A DNA stretch of 64,000 nt from Brassica napus (lineage: Eukaryota > Streptophyta > Magnoliopsida > Brassicales > Brassicaceae). Made by a program: the position numbers and the translations under genes. The notes below the pieces were generated by a model. That model had not been told where the DNA came from and searched no databases. It saw only the letters and a program-made list of their open reading frames with translations. The stretch covers positions 18,425,525 through 18,489,524 of the forward strand of contig NC_063446.1 in the NCBI RefSeq assembly GCF_020379485.1, written 5' to 3'. Each line of letters starts with the position of its first letter. Position 1 is the stretch's first letter. Positions 56,641-64,000 of this stretch are shown one piece after another.

Positions 56641-56985
56641 ATGTCTAACTTTTCTTCATTTGGTAACCTCTGGTTGCTTAAAGCACTTATCTTTTTCACA
56701 ATTTATCATTTTTTGTAAACACCAAACTTTATATCAATTTATCATTTTTTTGTCTCATGTCATTCTCACTAATTCATCTTGTTTTGTAAATTTTTCATTC
56801 ATCTTCCACTCTTTTAAATGTAGATCTATAAATCATATTTTTTTATTTGATAACCTCTTGTTGCTTAAAGCTCTTACTTTTTGAAAAAATTTTTTGTTGT
56901 TCTAAGCTCTTACCTTATTTTTAAAGTTTTTCTATGTTTTAAAGTCATTTGAATCCTTTTGTATATGCATGTTTTTCAGATCTAA
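56641..56985. other. T-rich spacer
   Basis: No gene. The words TTTGGTAACCTCTGGTTGCTTAAAG and TTTGATAACCTCTTGTTGCTTAAAG (56659 and 56848) form a short direct repeat about 190 bp apart. Confidence 0.35.
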
Positions 56986-58640
56986 GAGACACTTGGAAGA
57001 CTTCCAGGAAAGTCTTTTCGGAAGTCTTCTAACATTTAATGCACTATAAAACTCCATGGAAGTATTTTGGCAAAGTCTTCTCCCATGTCAAGTAGAATCT
57101 AAGCTTGTCTTTATGGAGGAATGAGCTATAATAGTTTTGTTTATAGTCTGTTTTATAATTTGTAAGTGTATTCTTTTATTTGTGAATTCTTTTGTAAATT
57201 TGAAAAGATATTAATAAACAAATTTGGTAAATATTTTCATGTCTACAATATTATCTTGCCAAAAGTACTTGACATTATAGAAGTTATTGATACAACTTCA
57301 ATATCAAAACACAATAATACAAAACATTAGCCGAATTTACTACAACTAATGGAGAAAACTTCTCAAGAAAACTTAGTCAAATTCACAAAAGATCAAACAT
57401 TACATTAGTTCAAACCTATAATAGTTTCACTAGAAGTCTTCTGGGAAGTCTTGTGGAAGACTTCTTCTCAGAAGACTTTTCGAAAGACTTAAATTTCAAT
57501 CGAGAAATATAAATATAAGGGGGAAATTTAAGTGAAAAAATAAAATTTAAGCGGGAAACTGAAAATTAAAATTTCAAATTTCATGAAAGTTAAAAAATAT
57601 ATATTATGATCTAAGAAGACACATTAAATCATATGACTTGATATTATTGAAGTTACTTAACACTTTTGAATGTTAGAAAAAATATATCTTAAAGTTAAAA
57701 ATACAAGTTTTACAAAAACTAACGTAGAAGACTTATGGGGAAATCTTCTCTCATTAGCTAGAAACATTAATATGCATAAATGTTGTTAACCTCATAATTA
57801 TCACCAATTAAGTTATGAATTTCATTCAGAAGCTCCAATATTGACTAATATACATAAATTAACAAGAAAATGTTAAAAATTCTTTGTAGTTGTAGAGAAA
57901 ATAAATTTTTATTAAACGTTGACGTAGACGTAGACGACTTCCACGGAAGTCGTTCGGAAGACTTATACGTAAGTCTTCTGGTCAAATTGACTTTATGTAT
58001 CAGAAATTTGACTTTTCCTAGGGATAAACATATTAGTTTTGCATTTGACCAGATTGTGTCTGAAATTTGTTTTTTCCTTGATGACTTACACGGAAGTCGT
58101 CCAACAGAAAAATAAAATTTAAATTTTTTTTTTTTCTAGACGACTTCCATGTAAGTCGTTTCAGGTTACTTTTGCAATTGAAAAATAAAACTTAATTTTT
58201 TTATTTTATACAGACGACTTCCATGTAAGTCTTCAGGCAGATGACTTACACAAAAGTCTTCTGTAATAACCAAGGTATGACCAGAATCTCAGAATAAAAT
58301 CATGGTAGACTTCCGTGTAAGTCGTCTACCGGAAGACTTACATGGAAGTCGTCCGGATAAAATTAAATATTTAAGTTTTATTTTTCAATTGCAAAAGTAA
58401 CCTGAAACGACTTACATAGAAGTCGTCTAGAAAAAAAATAAATATTTAAATTTTATTTTTCTGTTGGACGTAGGAAAAGTCAAATTTCTGACACATAAAG
58501 TCAATTGCAAAATTAACTTATGCATTAACCAGAAAACTTCCGTGTAAGTCGTCTAGACAAAGTCAAATTTCTGACACATAAAGTCAAATGCAAAACTAAC
58601 TTGTTTTTCCTACTACTTACCAGGAAGTCTTCTCTAATTT
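56986..58640. repeat. Palindromic GAAGACTT/AAGTCTTC repeat cluster with large fold-back
   Basis: About two dozen copies of a short palindromic word, ACGACTTCC(A/G)TGTAAGTC and variants, are spread over 1.65 kb in both orientations. The part 57960-58620 is a fold-back: sequence at 57975-58215 (including AGAAATTTGACTTTTCCTA and CAGGTTACTTTTGCAATTG) recurs as its reverse complement at 58365-58610. The ends of the element are not defined. It is probably a non-autonomous DNA transposon; no coding sequence. Confidence 0.6.
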
Positions 58641-59260
58641 TTCGTAAATAATCCAATGGTTACTTTTGTATTTGACTTTGAGTTTTGAGTCATATTTGCA
58701 AAAAAAAATCCTAATAAGAATACATAAACCACTATGAATTTTTCTGGTTAAGATTTTTCAGAAATTATTTAATTTACCTTTTATACAACTTAAGTATAAA
58801 GATACTTAGAGTTTACAAAAAGAAAAATTATTATGTACATATCAATATATTTTCATGAGTTTTCAAATATTTATCCGTAATTTCCGTTTATAAAACTTTG
58901 TACATATCATTACTTCAGTTTTTTCTACTTTTACAAATAAAAAAAAAGTATACAAAATAATTATGAAAGTATAGTTAGATATTTAAGATGAAGAATTAAC
59001 TAATGCAATAAATAAAACTAATCAAATATAACTTAACTAGAAGAAAAAGTGGTTATACTTAAGTAAAATATTATAATACTATTTGCAATAAATTATATAT
59101 ATAATACAAAATAATTTTTATAATATATTTATATTTTAAATATTTATATTTTCGAATGAGAACGAGAAAATCACCTATTAAACTATTATAGGGACTGAAG
59201 TCTCTTTTTTATCCAATTTGACAAAAATTCCTTTTTTATTTACTTCTTTTGACAATCTAA
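58641..59260. other. AT-rich spacer, no gene
   Basis: Very AT-rich sequence between the fold-back cluster and a small Helitron. No coding sequence or named repeat was recognised. Confidence 0.4.
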
Positions 59261-59543
59261 TCTATTAAAAGGGGTGTAAAAAATTAGATTAATTTTTAGT
59301 TTTACCACTTATTTACAATGACATGCCAATGAGATATTTATTGAAACTATATTTAAGTATGTTTGTCTTTTTCTAATTTAAATTATAGATTTCTTTAATT
59401 GAATTTTAACAGAAATAGATTTTCATAAATGTTTGAAAATATGGTTATGTTAAGAATATTTATCATTGAAGATATAGAAATTTTCTTTATGTATATAAAA
59501 AATGAAAGAAAACACTCGCGCGATTGCGCAGATCAAGGTCTAG
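59261..59543 (+). mobile_element. Small non-autonomous Helitron
   Basis: 283 bp starting TCTATTAAAAGGGG (preceded by A) and ending with a GCGC/GCGC hairpin followed by GATCAAGGTCTAG and then T. The start TC, the end CTAG and insertion between A and T fit Helitrons. It has no coding capacity. Confidence 0.65.
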
Positions 59544-59728
59544 TTTGTCGAACAATGTTAAGCTTCAAGTTTCGATTGAAGACCATGTAGACCTTTGTGT
59601 TAACTGAAACGACTTAAACAAACAGATATATAAAATCAAAGAATCAAATGTTTGCTTCAAAATTTCATAATCTCTTTAGATTTTTTTTTAAAATAATTAA
59701 TATATTATTAAAATTGACCCAAATTGAA

Positions 59729-62642
59729 TCAATACTACTAAAACAGAAACAATTTTAATCTACTTACAAATAATATAGATTTTATGTTGGACCATTAAAT
59801 TTAATTATCTTTCATATTATCTTCACTTATGCCAAACTTAATTATTATTAAATATACATCATGCCTAAAATTGAGAAACTAAATAACTAATCTATTATTT
59901 TCATGCTAATAAATTCAGTTCATATTAATACTAAACTTAAGTAACTAATCAATTAAATATTATTTATTAATATAATAAATAATGATTTATGCCTACTAAT
60001 ATGTATATATACAACTGTACATTAATCCAAATACAAGAAATAAAATCTTCAAAGCCCTCACCAAATACATAAAAATATAAATATATATGATAAAATAAAT
60101 ATTAATAAGTAGCTACTATTAATATTTAAAATATGATAGAACATGTTACTATTGATGTTTTTATGAATATAGTATTTACGGGTTATTAGAACATACATTT
60201 AATATATTTATCAAATATAAACTAATTCAACAAATATATTAACACAATTATATCATAAAACATTACATTAAGAAAAAAACTAAATCAATAAATAAATAAA
60301 TGATTATATTTTTTTCAAACTTAAATCATTAAATTGTAATAGATGTATATGAATGGTTGATGCTCAAAATTTATTTCTCTCTTTTTAGTATGCATCCTCT
60401 CAAAAATTAATCGATTATGCTTATAACAAGATGAAAATTTGGTTTGACTAAAATTTTGTACAGCTAATTTTTGTAAAATTGGAGCATCACATTCATAATA
60501 TATCCACTATTCATCTAAACATTCATGAATATATATTAGAATACTCAAAATATAACAATTTAAGTCAAAACAGATTACATATCGGGTCACCCATCGGTTT
60601 AATAGTGGGTTATTTTTTTGCGGGTTTTATATGATTTCTAAATAACGATTTAAAAAAATCAAACCGGGTTACATATCGAGTCACCAGGTTTGCAGGTTTA
60701 ATAGTGGATCCAAATCGGATTTCAAAACACTGAATTTTCCCTTCATCCGTATTTAAATGTGCATACATAATCAAAATACAAATTTAAATCAAATAAATTT
60801 GGTTTGCTTCGGAAATAATCATACGCTTTGAAAGCGCGGATTAAAATATAGTATTGTTTTAATAGTTACATCACAGGTGAATGTGGAAAACGGACTAAAA
60901 TTTGCCTTATCCCTTATAATCCTAGAGCATTATAACATATTTTCGTAGCCACGTGTCATCACGAGAATAATTCTTAGAATTGTTAGAAAAATAAGTTGGT
61001 CCATATAAACATATACTATTTTTTTTTATTAAATTAACTATCAAATTAATTAATAGTGTACAAAAGAATATGCTTTCATTCCTCAAATAAAAACTACGTA
61101 ATTACCTAATATGGTTAACATATATATGACAATTAATCATTATTAATAATACATATTTGATAACAATTTTTCTAACATCTCTCTATTTTGTTTAATTTTA
61201 CACTACTAAAAGAATTAAACAATCACATTAAGCATATAATAAAAAAATTAGATTTTTTCTTATATGTTATATTTTGAATTTTTAAAAACTATAAATTACT
61301 AAAAATGGTAAAAGTCTCACATTGAAAATTTTGTGATCAATGGTTTAACTTTTGTTTGTTCAAGCAAGAGACAAATGATGATCATATATCGTAGGGTTGG
61401 GCGTTCGGATACACGTTCGGGTTCGTATCGGGTATTTCAGTATAAAGGTATAAAACTCATTCGGATTTTTCTACACTTCGAGCCGGGTTCGGGTATTTAA
61501 TGTTCGGGTTCAGATATTTTGGGCCGGGTTTAGATATTTAAATTTTGAAGAAAAAAATAAATAAATGATTCATTGTTTAATTTTTTGTATTTAAAATATG
61601 TTTTAACTGGTTTTCTAATTTTTTTAAAATTAAACTGTTAATAGGTTTGGAGATAAAACTTTAAAAATAGAAAGACACTAATTTAGTTGTTGTTTTGAAA
61701 TTTTAGATGTAACTTTTGTTAATGCAACAAACAAGAGCTTGATATATATTTTAAGTGAGTAGCAAATAATTTTGTCCGTAATTATATGTATATTATCTAA
61801 TTTTGAGCAATAAGCATCATTAATATAAATATTTTGAATAAAATGAAAGAAGTAAACTAGAAATATAGGGTTAAATATATTTATGTTTGGTTATCTTCGG
61901 ATATCCATTCGGGTTCGGATATTACCCATTTGGATTCAATATTACCCGAACTGGTGAAATAAGTAATTTGTTTTGTTGTTCTAGAATTAGATGATTTTTA
62001 GACCGAGCTGGTGAATATATATTAGACAAACATTTATATTTCGAGTCTTCACTTATATATATTCTATAACAGCTTGATATATTAGATTTAAACACTAGTC
62101 TGTTAATATAGTTTGCCGGTGATTTTTTTCAAAATTTTGATTCTTAGATATGTATCTGGAATGAAACTAATTTTTACAGAATTATTATTTTTTTTTTAAA
62201 TTGACACTTATTTAATTCACCGAATTCATAGAAGAATTAAAAAAAAAGAAACTTAACTCATATCAATAAAAAAAAAATGAAAACACAATTATATAGAGGT
62301 AGAAAATGAACTCACTTATGGAGAGTCAATAGTAAACAAATCGAGAGCAGAAAACCTAATCTCCTTTCGTCATTATACAATCGATGTTGCCTATTTGGTT
62401 TTGGTGATTTGTGTCAGCCGCAAAACTTAATTTTCTTTTGTGCACATGAAGTCTTAAAAATAATTAAAATGAGATGTAATACGTTAACTCTTCAACAATG
62501 ATGATATATTTAAGAGACCAACATTTGTATTTGTCATTTTATAATCGATAAAGATTGTAGTGTTGCAAAATGTTAAAACCATTTCATAAACAAATATTAA
62601 TATAAAAACTCACTCCGCGCATGCGCGCGGATTATCATCTAG
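59729..62642 (+). mobile_element. Helitron-derived region with two 3' ends
   Basis: A possible 5' end TCAATACTACTAAAACAG (preceded by A) lies at 59729. One 3' end is at 62642: a perfect GC-rich hairpin (CCGCGC ATGC GCGCGG, 62615-62630) followed by ATTATCATCTAG; the next base is G, not T. A second, worn 3' end lies at about 60851 (hairpin GCTTT/AAAGC, then GCGGATTAAAATATAG before T). Either one 2.9-kb element or two nested elements could explain this. The whole region is AT-rich with no coding sequence. Confidence 0.5.
61394..61960. mobile_element. hAT-type MITE remnant with TTCGGGTTCG repeats
   Basis: It begins TAGGGTTGGGCGTTCGG and has scattered TTCGGGTTCG(G/T)(A/G)T words near both ends (61394-61540 and 61890-61960). 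It resembles the element at 53660. The right TIR and the target duplication are not recognisable, so the element is truncated or worn. It is inserted within the Helitron-derived region. Confidence 0.5.
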
Positions 62643-62726
62643 GCTTTAGTAAAATCGAAAACGGATTAACATAATGGCTTATAATTGTAATGGAAGCTGA
62701 ATGTTTATACTAACTTGCAGCCATAA

Positions 62727-63658
62727 TCACGCATATTTATTAGCAATCCCCACGAGACGAGCACATAGTTCTTGAGGCTTGGAGAACATTGCCATATGTT
62801 CTGCATCTTTGATCTCCATTACTTCTTTTACAGGAAAATTGCTGATCATCCAACGCTGGTAATCCTCCGGTATCATATTATCCTCTCCGCATATGATGTA
62901 GATACGCGTAACAGATCCGTACCTTTCCTCACTAAAGCTTTTTGTCCCTGCCAGATTGTTTGTAACTACCGGGTTTACCCTCACCAACATTGTCGCCAGT
63001 ACAAGGTCCTATCACGCCACAAAAACAATCAACAACTAGCAATTGGTCCCGATCAGGCTTGTAAGCTACGAGTCATACCTCAAGCGGAGATAACTGATAG
63101 GCATATTTGGCCATGGACTTTGGTCCCGCAAGAGAAAACCGTAGAGGACGATCAGGTGTCCCGTAGAATCCAGTCACAGTGTCCAACCAGTCCATTTGTG
63201 AAGTACTTGACAGCTGCAGATTTCAGTCAGATATCAGAATCACTTGGAAAGGATCTAAACCGTGCTACCCAAGTAATCTAATTTACTTACATTTTCTAGA
63301 ACATAAGCAGGTGGGTTTCTTGTGTCTGGCATGAAAGATGTCACGAAGACAATAGCAGCAATCTTACTTGGGAAGATGTCCGCAGCAAGGGCAACGGGTA
63401 TGCCTCCCATGCTATGAGCAACAAGACTTTGTCTTCATCCGAGCCAAGCGAGCTCAGAATATCAAGCAAGGGTTTGGAGTAATCCACCAATGTCTGAATC
63501 TCATCCAATCTGGTCATGTTTATACCCGAAGCAGCCAGATCCACTGCTGTCACACAGTGACCTGCAGCCTCCAACTGCGTTTTCAGTTTGTACCAAGTCC
63601 ACGCGCCGTGGCAAAGCCCATGGACGAGCACAAACCGCTTCTGGTTCTCCTTCTCCAT
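62727..63658 (-). pseudogene. Methylesterase (MES family), one apparent frameshift
   Basis: Three exons on the minus strand: 63658-63291, 63213-63079 and 63008-62727, with GT..AG introns. They total 785 bases; one added base would give 261 residues, the normal MES length. MES proteins are alpha/beta-hydrolases that cleave methyl esters of hormones such as methyl-IAA, methyl salicylate or methyl jasmonate. Visible: [18 protein letters not shown] (oxyanion region), [40 protein letters not shown] and the catalytic-histidine motif [11 protein letters not shown]. The nucleophile motif AHSMGG is encoded but out of frame, because one base is missing after DKVL at about 63439. Only this defect was found, so it may be a recent pseudogene or a sequencing error. 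The start could also be 21 bases upstream (63679). Which MES it corresponds to is not clear. Confidence 0.85.
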
Positions 63659-64000
63659 TGCCTTCTTTACTTTCAACATCTTGGTTCAGGAACACTTACA
63701 TAGACAGTTTGTTTCCGCATATTCTTTGTATACTAAAAACCCATCTTCTGTATTCAAGTTTTAAATTAGTGCTTGTTCTGTATAAACTGACAAAGCTTTA
63801 GGTACCTATATATCTTTCTGCCAATAGTATGAGGGAAAAATATAAAGCAGAGATCCACACGGCTCAAATACAGTAACTTTCTGAGAAAGAGATATATTAG
63901 GCTATGACAGAGGGTAGGTTCTGAATAGTTGTAGACTTGTAGTTACTTCACTAGATTCGTTAATGTGTCGTTGGTGTGATTGCGTAATGAATCTTTCTGG
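63659..64000. promoter_or_regulatory. Upstream region of the methylesterase
   Basis: The 5' flank of the minus-strand methylesterase. A TATA-like TATATA occurs on the minus strand near 63808-63813, about 150 bases upstream of the start codon. No other gene begins before the window ends. Confidence 0.35.

Overview
This is plant nuclear DNA from the mustard family, most likely Brassica or a close relative in tribe Brassiceae. Intron-containing genes with GT..AG junctions match Arabidopsis proteins almost residue for residue. The spaces between them are full of plant transposons, including tandem TTTCCCGCC arrays of the type reported from Brassica. The species cannot be fixed from the sequence alone.

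Five genes look intact, all on the + strand: HSD1 (steroleosin-type dehydrogenase, 4142-5723), SPL13 (SBP-box factor with a miR156 site, 22968-24155), the SEC61 gamma subunit (30026-30321), RGP4 (reversibly glycosylated polypeptide, 38643-39949) and a SAUR protein (55126-55614). From memory their Arabidopsis counterparts all lie near AT5G50460-AT5G50760, but in another order, so this looks like one syntenic block, rearranged and stretched by transposons. There is no operon-like linkage. A methylesterase gene (62727-63658, minus) is complete except for one apparent missing base. Fragments of a peroxisomal malate dehydrogenase and a DUF1295 reductase sit at the left end.

Region by region: 1-3.8 kb, gene fragments and a copia remnant. 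4-5.7 kb, HSD1. 6-14.8 kb, nested transposons: a MITE with a repeat array, a LINE with an inverted 5' part carrying a hAT MITE, a gypsy LTR, and a solo gypsy LTR inside an older gypsy gag. 15-19.6 kb, a full-length but broken copia (minus). 21-24.2 kb, a MITE and SPL13. 24.4-29.9 kb, LINE and array remnants and AT-rich DNA. 30-34.3 kb, SEC61G, a hairpin transposon and a LINE tail. 34.6-38.2 kb, a young, internally deleted copia just upstream of RGP4. 42-49.1 kb, two decayed copia elements and a 1.36-kb MITE with the best repeat array. 49-54.3 kb, a small inverted-repeat element carrying part of an mRNA-capping-enzyme gene, a Helitron end and a hAT MITE. 55-56.6 kb, SAUR and a copia tail. 57-62.6 kb, a fold-back repeat and Helitrons. 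62.7-64 kb, the methylesterase.

The most interesting items are the E2F-site arrays, the capping-enzyme fragment inside a terminal-inverted-repeat element, the copia deletion derivative that keeps one long open frame, and the LINE inversion with a copied filler at its junction. I found no clearly new coding system. All counts, alignments and family calls were made by eye and memory, without database searches.
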